Source of the DNA: Pseudomonadota bacterium
Lineage (GTDB): Bacteria > Pseudomonadota > Gammaproteobacteria > Burkholderiales > Burkholderiaceae_D
Length of the DNA: 12,980 bases
Direction of reading: 5' to 3'
Assembly: GCA_023422955.1 (NCBI GenBank)
Contig: JAFAGG010000036.1
Location: forward strand, 1-12,980
Each line of letters begins with the position of its first letter. The stretch's first letter is position 1. Below the pieces are notes generated by a model. It was not told the origin of the DNA, ran no database searches, and saw nothing but the letters and a program-made list of their open reading frames with translations. Positions 6,190 to 12,980 of the stretch are shown piece by piece. The position numbers and the translations under genes are program-made.

Positions 6190-8055
6190 TTATGCTTCTC
6201 CGCCTGCCAACAAACCTGTGTCTTCATCCTCTGCAGCAGCAGAGGCGGCAACATCGCGCCGCGCTTGCTGGCGCTCCCACATCTGCGCATAGAGTCCGTC
6301 CTGCGCCAGCAGTTGCGCATGGGTGCCGCGTTCGACGATGCGCCCCTGGTCCAGCACCAGGATTTGCTCGGCATCCACGATGGTGGACAAGCGATGCGCG
6401 ATCACCATCGTAGTACGATTACGGGCAATTTCCTTCAGTTGTGCCTGAATCGCCTGCTCCGCGCGGGAATCCAGGGCCGAAGTGGCTTCATCGAATATCA
6501 GGATGGCAGGATTTTTCAGCAGCGTGCGCGCAATCGCCACCCGCTGCTTTTCTCCGCCCGACAGCTTCAGGCCGCGCTCTCCCACCATGGTGTCATAGCC
6601 ATCCGGCAGCGATTCGATGAAGTCATGGATATAGGCGGCCTTGGCGGCGGCAATCACTTCCTCGCGCGCAGCGCCGGGATTGCCGTAAGCAATGTTGTAC
6701 TCAATCGTATCGTTGAACAGTACCGTGTCCTGCGGCACGATGCCAATCGCATGGCGCAAGGAAGTTTGCGTGACTTCGCGGATATCCTGGCCGTCTATCG
6801 TGATGCGGCCGCCATCCACGTCATAAAAACGAAACAGCAGGCGCGACAGCGTGGACTTGCCCGATCCGCTATGGCCGACAACAGCCGTGGTATGGCCGCC
6901 GGGAATCGCGAAGTCCACGTCGAACAGGATTTGCCGCTTGGACTCGTAGCTGAAATTCACCTGCGAGAAATGCACTTCGCCCTCGCTGATCTGCAAAGGC
7001 TTGGCGCCCGGCGAATCCGCAACTTCGCGATGCTGGTCCAGCAAGGAAAACAGGCGCTCCATATCAGCCAGGCTCTGCTTGATTTCGCGGTAGATCACGC
7101 CGAGAAAATTCAGCGGAATATACAACTGAATCATGAAGGCATTCACCAGCACCAGGTCGCCCACCGTCATCGTGCCCTGTATCACGCCCTGCGTGGCGCG
7201 CCACAGGATCAGGGTGACAGCGGTTGCAATGATGACCGACTGCCCGGTATTCAGCACCGACAATGAAGTCTGCGATTTGACGGCGGCGGTTTCATAACGT
7301 TGCAGGCCCTGGTCGTAACGCTGCGCTTCGTAATCTTCGTTGCCGAAATATTTGACCGTTTCATAGTTGATCAGGGAATCGATGGCCTTCACGTTGGCCT
7401 TGGAATCCAGGTCGTTCATGGTGCGCCGGAAGTTGGTGCGCCACTCGGTCACGAAGATGGTGAAGATGATGTAGGTCGTCAGCGCACCTGCGGTAATCAC
7501 GGAGAACCAGATGTCGTAATTCAGCGCCAGGTAACCGATCACCAGCGTCACTTCGATGATGGTCGGCAGGATGCTATAAAGCGTATAGGACACCAGTGAA
7601 CCAATGCCGCGTGTGCCGCGCTCGATATCGCGCGTCATGCCGCCGGTCTGGCGATTCAGGTGAAAGCGTAGCGACAGTGCATGCAAATGCCGGAATACCT
7701 GTAGCGCGATAGTGCGCACCGCACGTTGCGTCACGCGCGCGAACACGAACTCTCTCAATTCCGTGAAGAGCGTGGTTGCCAGGCGCAATGCACCGTAAGC
7801 AATCAGCACTCCGGCCGGCAACACCAGCATGGCACGCGGATCGTCCGGCGCTAGCGTCAGGCTGTCCACCAATTCCTTCAGCACGATGGGCACGCCGACA
7901 TTGGCGAATTTTGCGCCGATCAGGAAAAGCAGCGCCAGTATCACGCGCCACTTGTAGTTCCAGAGATAAGGCAGCAAGGTCTTGAGCGTGGCCCAGTCGT
8001 TGCGGGTGCCCTGGTTGGTGGCGGGTTCGGCGTAGTGAGAAGAATGACGGCGCAT
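6190..8055 (-). CDS. Atm1-type ABC exporter (fused membrane and ATPase domains)
   Basis: This half-size ABC exporter would act as an inner-membrane homodimer. The six-helix domain (about 30-330) contains Atm1/ABCB7-type stretches: AKFANVGVPIVLKELVDSL (48-66), DIERGTRG (143-150), ILPTIIEVTL (162-171), YETVKYFGNE (231-240) and LNTGQS (268-273). The ATPase domain has Walker A GHSGSGKST (394-402), Q-loop Gln442, the signature LSGGE (498-502), Walker B ILIFDE (518-523) with Glu523 and switch His554. Arg206, Arg210, Asn269, Gln272, Gly319 and Arg323 coincide by number with residues I recall lining the glutathione site of Novosphingobium Atm1. Transport of oxidised or metal-bound glutathione is therefore the best guess. 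Lipid A export (MsbA) is less likely. The ATG at 8055 has no clear Shine-Dalgarno, and an in-frame stop lies just upstream. At 621 residues it is the usual length. Confidence 0.9.
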   Translation of the reverse strand: MRRHSSHYAEPATNQGTRNDWATLKTLLPYLWNYKWRVILALLFLIGAKFANVGVPIVLKELVDSLTLAPDDPRAMLVLPAGVLIAYGALRLATTLFTELREFVFARVTQRAVRTIALQVFRHLHALSLRFHLNRQTGGMTRDIERGTRGIGSLVSYTLYSILPTIIEVTLVIGYLALNYDIWFSVITAGALTTYIIFTIFVTEWRTNFRRTMNDLDSKANVKAIDSLINYETVKYFGNEDYEAQRYDQGLQRYETAAVKSQTSLSVLNTGQSVIIATAVTLILWRATQGVIQGTMTVGDLVLVNAFMIQLYIPLNFLGVIYREIKQSLADMERLFSLLDQHREVADSPGAKPLQISEGEVHFSQVNFSYESKRQILFDVDFAIPGGHTTAVVGHSGSGKSTLSRLLFRFYDVDGGRITIDGQDIREVTQTSLRHAIGIVPQDTVLFNDTIEYNIAYGNPGAAREEVIAAAKAAYIHDFIESLPDGYDTMVGERGLKLSGGEKQRVAIARTLLKNPAILIFDEATSALDSRAEQAIQAQLKEIARNRTTMVIAHRLSTIVDAEQILVLDQGRIVERGTHAQLLAQDGLYAQMWERQQARRDVAASAAAEDEDTGLLAGGEA

Positions 8056-8096
8056 GAAGGAGAAAGGATGACAAATGATTTATGCTTGGAGCTACG

Positions 8097-8124
8097 ATTG
8101 TAGCCATTAAAAGAAATTCACCAA
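8097..8124 (-). promoter_or_regulatory. Possible promoter of the Atm1-type exporter gene
   Basis: On the minus strand TACAAT (8102-8097) matches the sigma70 -10 consensus at five of six positions. TTGGTG (8124-8119), 16 nt upstream, is a weak -35. A start near 8090 would give a leader of about 35 nt. The region also holds the dyad GCTAC-GATT-GTAGC (8091-8104), which overlaps the -10 and could be an operator or a hairpin. This is prediction by eye only. Confidence 0.3.
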
Positions 8125-8136
8125 GGAGTCCGCAAA

Positions 8137-8568
8137 GTGACTGACAAGACCAAGCGTGCAGCAACCCAGTTGCCGGACGGCATGCCGCAATTGCGCGTCA
8201 TGCCCCAGCCCGCCGATGCCAACATTTATGGCGATGTCTTCGGCGGATGGATCATGGCCCAGGTGGATCTGGCAGGCTCCATTCCCGCCGCTCGGCGTGC
8301 CAATGGGCGCGTGGCCACGGTCGCCGTGAACTCTTTCGTGTTCAAGCAGCCGGTATTTGTCGGTGATTTGCTATCGCTGTATGCCCACATTGAAAAGGTA
8401 GGCAATACTTCGCTGACCGTGAATGTGGAAGTCTATGCCGAGCGCAATCGCCTGCAAACCGAAGTAGTAAAAGTCACGGAAGCAACCCTGACTTATGTGG
8501 CGACCGATGAAAGCCGGCGCCCGCGCCACTTGCCACCGCTTACGCCAGGCTCGGACTTTACAGCCTGA
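8137..8568 (+). CDS. yciA: YciA-like acyl-CoA thioesterase (hotdog fold)
   Basis: This cytosolic thioesterase hydrolyses acyl-CoA to free acid and CoA. The 143-residue protein is one hotdog domain. The characteristic run from PADANIYGDVFGGW to AQVDLAG (25-47) includes Asp33, the position of the catalytic Asp in YciA-type enzymes. RVATVAVNSFVF (58-69), PVFVGDLL (72-79) and the C-terminal VTEATLTYVA follow. Length and order match E. coli YciA (about 132) with a short N-terminal tail. The start is GTG at 8137 with AAGGAG (8123-8128) 8 nt upstream. It is transcribed divergently from the ABC exporter across an 81-nt gap and converges on fadD, leaving only 34 nt between the stop codons. The substrate range of YciA enzymes is broad, so the exact acyl chain cannot be given. 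Confidence 0.92.
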   Translation: MTDKTKRAATQLPDGMPQLRVMPQPADANIYGDVFGGWIMAQVDLAGSIPAARRANGRVATVAVNSFVFKQPVFVGDLLSLYAHIEKVGNTSLTVNVEVYAERNRLQTEVVKVTEATLTYVATDESRRPRHLPPLTPGSDFTA

Positions 8569-8587
8569 TCTACAAGGCTAGCAAGAC

Positions 8588-8619
8588 CATCGCAAGCAGC
8601 CCTCAGGCTGCCTGCGATG
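8588..8619. terminator. Stem-loop between converging yciA and fadD, spanning the fadD stop
   Basis: CATCGCA-A-GCAGCC (8588-8601) faces GGCTGC-C-TGCGATG (8606-8619). This gives 13 pairs with one A/C mismatch and a 4-nt CTCA loop at 8602-8605. The fadD stop codon (8605-8603) lies in the loop, so the 5' arm on the minus strand is coding sequence for the last fadD residues. The hairpin lies about 20 nt past the yciA stop. Neither strand shows a real T-run. It probably acts as a shared 3' end structure or a Rho-dependent/processing boundary. The structure is seen directly; its role is inferred. Confidence 0.55.
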
Positions 8620-10300
8620 CCTGCTCCGTTTGCTCTTCGCGCAAAGCACGCCGCAGGATCTTGCCGACATTGGATTTCGGCAGGTCTTGCCGGAACTCGA
8701 TGTACTTGGGCTTCTTGTAGCCGGTCAACTGCTCCCGGCAATAGGCCTTCAGCTGTGCCAGCGTGAGATCCGGATCGCGCCGCACCACGAACAGCTTCAC
8801 CGCCTCGCCGGCGACTTCATCCGGCACGCCTATGCATGCGCATTCCAGCACGCCGGGATGAGCGGATACCACTGACTCCACCTCGCTGGGATAAACATTG
8901 AAACCGGAAACCAGGATCATGTCCTTCTTGCGGTCCACGATTCTTATATAACCACTCTCATCCATGATGCCGATGTCGCCAGTGCACAGGAATCCATCCG
9001 CCGTCATCACCTTGGCCGTTTCATCGGGACGTTTCCAGTAACCCGCCATCACTTGCGGCCCGCGGATTGCAATCTCGCCGCGCTCACCAACCGGCACCGG
9101 CTGGCCTTGATGATCGAGAATGGCGATCTCGGTGGAGGGCATGGGAAGGCCGATGGTGCCGGTGAATTCGGTATTGGTGCCGGGATTGCAAGCAGCGACC
9201 GGCGAGGTCTCCGACAATCCATAGCCTTCGATGATCACGCTGCCGGTCAGCTTGTGCCAGCGCTCGTTCACGCTGGGCTGCACTGCCATGCCGCCGCCCA
9301 GGCTGATTTTCAGGCGCGAGAAATCAAGTCGCGCAAACTCGGGAGAGTTGAGCAGAGCGTTGTACAAGGTGCTGACGGCAGGCAGCATATGGCATTCATA
9401 CTTGGCGAGCACCTTGACGAAACCCTTGGTGTCGCGCGGATTCGGAATCAGGATATTCAGCGCACCGGCACGCATGCCCAGTAATGCGCAGGAAGTCAGC
9501 GCGAAGATATGGTAGAGCGGCAGTGCGCATACGATATGCAACTGCCGCACACGGGGCGGCTTGAGCAGGCAGGGTTGCAGCCATGCGTCAGTCTGCAGCA
9601 CATTGGCCACCATGTTGCGATGCGTGAGCATGGCCCCCTTGGGCACGCCGGTCGTGCCGCCCGTGTATTGCAGAAAGGCGATATCTTCGGGACCCAGATC
9701 GGCCGGACGAAACATCATCCTGGCGCCTTGTTTCAGCGCGTCGTTAAAGGCAATGGCCGTGGGTAGCGTATAGGGCGGCACCATCTTCCTGACACGGCGC
9801 ACTACCAGATTGACCAGTGCGCCCTTCATGGTGCCCAGCATATCTCCCATGCTGGCAATGACGATATGCTTGACTCGCGTGTGCGAAACTACTTCCTGCA
9901 ACACGGCGGCAAAGTTTTCCAGGATGATGATGGCCTCTGCGCCCGAGTCCGCCAGCTGATCTTGCAACTCGCGCGAAGTGTAGAGAGGATTGATATTGAC
10001 CACGACATAACCGGCGCGTAGGGCGGCTGCCATCGCAATCGGATATTGCAGCACGTTGGGCATCATCAAGGCCACGCGCGCGCCCTTGGCCAAACCACAG
10101 CTTTGCAGGTAAGCGCCTAGATGATGCGACAGGCGATCGAGCTCGCCATAGGTCAGGGCACGATCCATGCAAACGAAAGCTGGCGATTCCGCATACTGGC
10201 GGAAAGAGCCTTCGAGCAAATGCACCAGCGATGGGTAAGGCGTGCAGTCAATGTCGGCGGGCACGCCGTCCGGATAGGATTTGAGCCAGAATTTCTCCAC
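8603..10300 (-). CDS. fadD: Long-chain fatty acid-CoA ligase
   Basis: This enzyme activates fatty acids with ATP and CoA to acyl-CoA for beta-oxidation, acting at the inner face of the membrane. I place the start at GTG 10300 (565 residues). GGGAGA lies about 4 nt upstream, and the protein then begins MEKFWLKSYPDGVPADID, the usual betaproteobacterial FadD N-terminus as I recall it. The GTG at 10312 adds four residues and has a poorer site. Adenylate-forming motifs (565 numbering) are the P-loop YTGGTTGVPKGA (212-223), EGYGLSETSP (358-367), TGD (440-442), the region around DRKKDMILVSGFNVYPSEVE (456-475) that carries the family signature, and catalytic Lys547 in VGKILRR. No PsrA- or FadR-like site was evident in the upstream gap (10301-10422). 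It converges with the acyl-CoA thioesterase, which performs the reverse chemistry. Confidence 0.95.
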   Translation of the reverse strand: MEKFWLKSYPDGVPADIDCTPYPSLVHLLEGSFRQYAESPAFVCMDRALTYGELDRLSHHLGAYLQSCGLAKGARVALMMPNVLQYPIAMAAALRAGYVVVNINPLYTSRELQDQLADSGAEAIIILENFAAVLQEVVSHTRVKHIVIASMGDMLGTMKGALVNLVVRRVRKMVPPYTLPTAIAFNDALKQGARMMFRPADLGPEDIAFLQYTGGTTGVPKGAMLTHRNMVANVLQTDAWLQPCLLKPPRVRQLHIVCALPLYHIFALTSCALLGMRAGALNILIPNPRDTKGFVKVLAKYECHMLPAVSTLYNALLNSPEFARLDFSRLKISLGGGMAVQPSVNERWHKLTGSVIIEGYGLSETSPVAACNPGTNTEFTGTIGLPMPSTEIAILDHQGQPVPVGERGEIAIRGPQVMAGYWKRPDETAKVMTADGFLCTGDIGIMDESGYIRIVDRKKDMILVSGFNVYPSEVESVVSAHPGVLECACIGVPDEVAGEAVKLFVVRRDPDLTLAQLKAYCREQLTGYKKPKYIEFRQDLPKSNVGKILRRALREEQTEQASQAA

Positions 10301-10422
10301 CTTGTCTCCCACTTCTTGTCATGTTTTGTACAGCGAGGATGAAGGTAGTGTACTGCCTAATCGGCAATGCGTGTATCGACTCCCGATCTCGTTACGGCAT
10401 TAGCGGCACTGCAGCCGCCTGC

Positions 10423-11505
10423 TTACTGCTCAGCGCTCGCCAGTCGTGACGTCCCCTCGCCACCCAGCTCAGCCAGCACCTGATGGCGCTCGTCCTTGGA
10501 CAAAGCCGCCAGCTTGCGCACCTTATGGAAGAAGGCCGGGAAATCCTTTTCTTGCTTGAGCAGTGCCCGGAATCCCGGGACCAGGTCATGATAGGTTGCG
10601 ATCGAAGCAAGGTGGGCATTGGATATGGGCTGCTCGAACCAGCGATCGTAACCCGCATGCCCGTGCCAGCGCTGCGTCTTGATGATCTGGTATTCGTCTT
10701 TCAATACCTGGAATACCTGCTGCTTGCGCTCACGTTTTTCCATAACGCTTAGATCACTGGCATAGATTGCTTCCAATGCTGCGCGATGCCTCATGAGCAG
10801 CTCGACAAAATCTTTTTTGCGGCCAACCCGTTCCGCATATTTGCGACGCGCTTCGGAATCGCCAGAGGCAGCAATCCAGCGATCCAGACTTTCTTCCTCG
10901 ACTGCCACGGCAAACGATTCATTGAACTGGGAATCGTTCTTGGCATAGACCACTTGATGCGCGAGTTCGTGAAATACCAGGCGCGCCACTTCGCCATCGG
11001 AATAATTGATGAAAGTGGAAAGCACTGGATCATCGAACCATCCCAGCGTCGAGTAGGCCGGCACGCCATCGATCTGCACGTCATATCCCTGCTGCCGCAG
11101 TTTGTCGGCAAATTTCTTGGCTTCATGCTTGCTGTAATAGCCGCGATATTTCACGCAACCGGCCACTGGAAAACACCAGTTGATCGGCTCCATGTCGAAC
11201 TCGGGCGTCGCCACCACATTCCATAAGGCATAGGGGCGGCCCAGGTCCGCGTAACTGGTGTAACTGGCATTGTCAGGCAGGCCCAATTCGTCAGCGGCAA
11301 AGCGGCGGATATCCTTCACGCGCGCCAGCTTGGCTTTTAATTCATCATCGGCCGTGGGATCGGATAACCAGGTATCGATGGGACGCGCTGCCGACATCAA
11401 AGAGAACTGACCGTGAGCCGCTTGCAGGTAATAACTGAATTGCCCGCATCCTGCCACCATGACCATTACGGCACCTGCCACTATTACTCGCCATTTCATT
11501 TTCAT
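10423..11505 (-). CDS. Putative zinc aminopeptidase lipoprotein (PF10023/COG4324-like)
   Basis: The 360-residue product begins with a basic MKMKWR, a hydrophobic run and the lipobox VAGC (17-20). It is thus predicted to be lipid-anchored at Cys20 in the envelope. Position +2 is Gly, with no Asp retention signal, so the outer membrane is plausible. A gluzincin-like site is visible: HELAH (179-183) supplies two zinc histidines and the catalytic Glu180. FNESFA (194-199), 13 residues downstream, probably gives the third ligand, Glu196. The motifs PINWCFPVAGCVKYRGYYS (107-125) and STLGWFDDPVLSTF (152-165) are typical of the family annotated only as predicted aminopeptidase. The substrate is unknown. 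The start has only a weak GGGG upstream, and Met3 is an alternative. The gene is co-directional with fadD across a 122-nt gap and is probably transcribed separately from the 11506-11861 control region. Confidence 0.85.
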   Translation of the reverse strand: MKMKWRVIVAGAVMVMVAGCGQFSYYLQAAHGQFSLMSAARPIDTWLSDPTADDELKAKLARVKDIRRFAADELGLPDNASYTSYADLGRPYALWNVVATPEFDMEPINWCFPVAGCVKYRGYYSKHEAKKFADKLRQQGYDVQIDGVPAYSTLGWFDDPVLSTFINYSDGEVARLVFHELAHQVVYAKNDSQFNESFAVAVEEESLDRWIAASGDSEARRKYAERVGRKKDFVELLMRHRAALEAIYASDLSVMEKRERKQQVFQVLKDEYQIIKTQRWHGHAGYDRWFEQPISNAHLASIATYHDLVPGFRALLKQEKDFPAFFHKVRKLAALSKDERHQVLAELGGEGTSRLASAEQ

Positions 11506-11861
11506 GCTGCTATCGCCCCGTTGATACTATGACTCATGCCCGCGCTGCGCGAGAGAAGTACGCCGCCATAGTTTTATGGAAGTACGTTTGCATTGAGAAA
11601 TTTACTTACAGAAAGTTCCTGGACGACAGCAAGCAATGCTGCATTGAAGCGCTATATTGCAGCGTACTGCCTCGCACGTCGACTTCATTATTGATTCATC
11701 ATTGAAAAATACGCATGGGAAGCGAGCAGAAAAAGAAAGAAGCGTCTGAGCTTTTTCACTTTTCGCTACCAGGCAAAAGATTGAACTAATGAAGGGGCAC
11801 TTGTCAGGTAAACTCATCCTTTGTCAGGGAAGACCCGATTCGTTAAAGGGGAGAAGCCGAA
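11506..11861. promoter_or_regulatory. Divergent control region between aminopeptidase and M20 amidohydrolase
   Basis: This 356-nt stretch holds no convincing gene; a 71-codon minus-strand frame (11817-11602) shows no family features or ribosome site. It must contain the promoters for both flanking genes. Structures seen are a direct repeat of GAAGTACG (11555-11562 and 11579-11586), the dyad CAATGC-T-GCATTG (11634-11646), GCTGCA/TGCAGC (11638-11643 with 11658-11663), an A/T-rich hairpin with arms GAAAAAG (11729-11735) and CTTTTTC (11751-11757), and the TTGTCAGG repeat (listed separately). The ribosome site for the plus-strand gene is GGGGAG (11848-11853). I could not pick -35/-10 pairs with confidence. 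Confidence 0.5.
11801..11828 (+). promoter_or_regulatory. Tandem TTGTCAGG repeat, candidate operator
   Basis: TTGTCAGG occurs exactly at 11801-11808 and 11821-11828, and each copy is followed by one variable base and AA. The copies start 20 bp apart, close to two helical turns, so a dimeric or tandem-binding protein would meet both on one DNA face. They lie 34-61 nt upstream of the M20 amidohydrolase start, where a promoter or 5' leader is expected. No regulator gene is present in the window. The repeat is seen directly; operator function is inference. Confidence 0.35.
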
Positions 11862-12980
11862 ATGAAATTGCTGGAACCCATAGTCAGCTTTCAGGCCGAA
11901 TTGCAAAAGATTCGGCGCGATATCCATGCACACCCGGAATTGCGCTATGAAGAATTCCGCACTGCCGACCTCATTGCCCAGCAACTGGAAAGCTGGGGCA
12001 TTCCTATAGCGCGAGGTCTTGGCGGCACCGGGGTTGTCGGCACAATCAAAAATGGGCAAAGCACCAAGTCCATCGGCCTGCGCGCCGACATGGATGCACT
12101 GCCGGTCCAGGAACTCAACACCTTTCCCCATGCGTCGCGCCATCCCGGAAAAATGCACGCCTGCGGCCATGATGGCCATGTCGCGATGCTGCTGGGCGCT
12201 GCACATCATTTGTCACGCAACCGGAGTTTCGATGGCACCGTTCATCTGATCTTTCAACCGGCGGAAGAAAGCGGCGGCGGCGCCAAGCGCATGATGGATG
12301 AAGGATTGTTCACGCAGTTTCCCATGGATGCGGTCTTCAGCATGCATAACTGGCCAGGCATGCCGGCCGGCGCTTTCGGTGTTCGAACCGGCCCCCTGAT
12401 GGCGTCATCGAACGAATTCGAGATCACTATACGCGGCAAAGGCTGTCATGCGGCCCAGCCGCACAAAGGCATAGACCCCATCCTGGTTGCGATCCAGATT
12501 GCGCAGAGCTGGCAAACCATCGTCAGCCGCAACCGCAACCCGATAGATGCCGTTGCGCTATCGATCACGCAAATCCACGCTGGCAGCGCGACCAATATCA
12601 TTCCGGATGAAGCACGCATGGTGGGCACGGTGCGCACCTTCGATCTGGGTGTGCTGGACATGGTGGAGAAGCGCATGGGCGAGATTGCCGAACATACGGC
12701 AGCTGCTTTCAACGCGAGCGTGAATTTCAACTTCCAGCGCACTTACCCGCCGCTGATCAACCATCCGAAGGAAACGGAATTCGCGATTGGCGTCATGCAA
12801 TCGGTAGTGGGCGAAGAGAACGTCGATATCAATACGGAGCCCACCATGGGCGCCGAGGATTTCGCCTTCATGCTGCAGGAAAAGCCGGGATGCTATGTCT
12901 TCATCGGCAATGGCGAAGGTGCGCATCGCACGGAAGGACATGGCCTGGGACCTTGCAATCTGCACAATCCCAGTTATGAC
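11862..12980 (+). CDS. M20 family amidohydrolase (hippurate hydrolase/aminoacylase-like), cut at window end
   Basis: This is a metal-dependent amidohydrolase that cleaves N-acyl amino acids or similar amides. The frame is open for 373 codons to the window edge. Family members are about 390-400 residues, so only some 20-25 are missing. Motifs in order are HAHPELRYEE (22-31), RADMDALPVQE (74-84), MHACGHDGH (98-106) with ligands Cys101 and His103, FQPAEESGGGA (131-141) with catalytic/ligand Glu135-Glu136, MHNWPG (161-166) with His162, the dimerisation-domain start GKGCHAAQPHKGIDP (192-206), TMGAEDFAFM (328-337) and LHNPSYD (367-373) with His368. The ATG at 11862 has GGGGAG 8 nt upstream. Hippurate hydrolase (HipO), N-acetyl amino acid hydrolase and auxin-conjugate hydrolase-like enzymes all share these motifs, so the substrate is not decided. 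It is divergent from the aminopeptidase gene. Confidence 0.93.
   Translation, partial: MKLLEPIVSFQAELQKIRRDIHAHPELRYEEFRTADLIAQQLESWGIPIARGLGGTGVVGTIKNGQSTKSIGLRADMDALPVQELNTFPHASRHPGKMHACGHDGHVAMLLGAAHHLSRNRSFDGTVHLIFQPAEESGGGAKRMMDEGLFTQFPMDAVFSMHNWPGMPAGAFGVRTGPLMASSNEFEITIRGKGCHAAQPHKGIDPILVAIQIAQSWQTIVSRNRNPIDAVALSITQIHAGSATNIIPDEARMVGTVRTFDLGVLDMVEKRMGEIAEHTAAAFNASVNFNFQRTYPPLINHPKETEFAIGVMQSVVGEENVDINTEPTMGAEDFAFMLQEKPGCYVFIGNGEGAHRTEGHGLGPCNLHNPSYD

Noticed and set aside
6130..7266. 378-codon plus-strand open frame across the ABC exporter
   Set aside because: It is antisense to the conserved ATPase and membrane domains of the exporter, and no motifs are present.
7574..8164. 196-codon minus-strand frame extending past the exporter start
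   Set aside because: It is out of frame with the exporter coding sequence and lacks family features. It also overlaps the thioesterase start.
10301..10422. Terminator or fatty-acid regulator site upstream of fadD
   Set aside because: GCGGC/GCCGC (10403-10418) forms only a 5-bp stem without a T-run, and no PsrA- or FadR-like dyad was seen.
11602..11817. 71-codon minus-strand small gene candidate
   Set aside because: It has no ribosome site and no recognisable motif, and it sits where promoters for both flanking genes are required.
12254..12965. Minus-strand frames opposite the right-end gene
   Set aside because: The plus strand carries an uninterrupted M20 amidohydrolase with its metal ligands, so the reverse frames are shadows.

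Overview
The window reads as an ordinary housekeeping and accessory-metabolism stretch of a betaproteobacterial chromosome. The moderate-to-high GC content, the class of gdhA-gltIJKL arrangement and the protein sequence style suggest the Oxalobacteraceae (Herminiimonas/Janthinobacterium-like). That placement is inference from recall, not from a search. I see ten genes: nine complete and one running off the right edge. There is no rRNA, recognisable tRNA, CRISPR array, insertion sequence or prophage gene.

Layout. Positions 1-225 hold no gene, only two inverted repeats. From 226 to 8055 seven genes lie on the minus strand. In transcription order they are an Atm1-type ABC exporter (8055-6190), glutamate dehydrogenase gdhA (6131-4845), the glutamate/aspartate ABC importer gltI-gltJ-gltK-gltL (4672-1496) and dihydroorotase pyrC (1278-226). 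A divergent YciA-like acyl-CoA thioesterase follows (8137-8568, plus). It converges on the long-chain acyl-CoA ligase fadD (10300-8603, minus). Upstream of fadD, on the same strand, is a lipoprotein of the putative zinc aminopeptidase family (11505-10423). A 356-nt divergent control region then leads to an M20 amidohydrolase (11862 onward, plus, cut by the window end).

How the genes work together. The Glt importer (periplasmic binding protein, two permeases, ATPase) brings in glutamate/aspartate. The adjacent GdhA interconverts glutamate with 2-oxoglutarate and ammonium. Together they look like a small glutamate use module. A strong terminator-like hairpin between gltI and gltJ probably makes the binding protein more abundant than the membrane parts. 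YciA and FadD do opposite reactions on acyl-CoA and sit tail to tail. The M20 enzyme and the aminopeptidase-like lipoprotein flank a shared upstream region that contains an exact 8-bp direct repeat at a 20-bp period, a reasonable operator candidate.

I did not find a clear undescribed system. The best leads are small non-coding structures: the repeat at 11801-11828, the 11-bp inverted repeat downstream of gdhA, the hairpin spanning the fadD stop codon, the gltL-pyrC leader and the GC-rich palindrome at 133-153. Several starts differ from the longest reading frame (gltJ, gltI, fadD, possibly gltK), with the choice made on ribosome binding sites and family N-termini.
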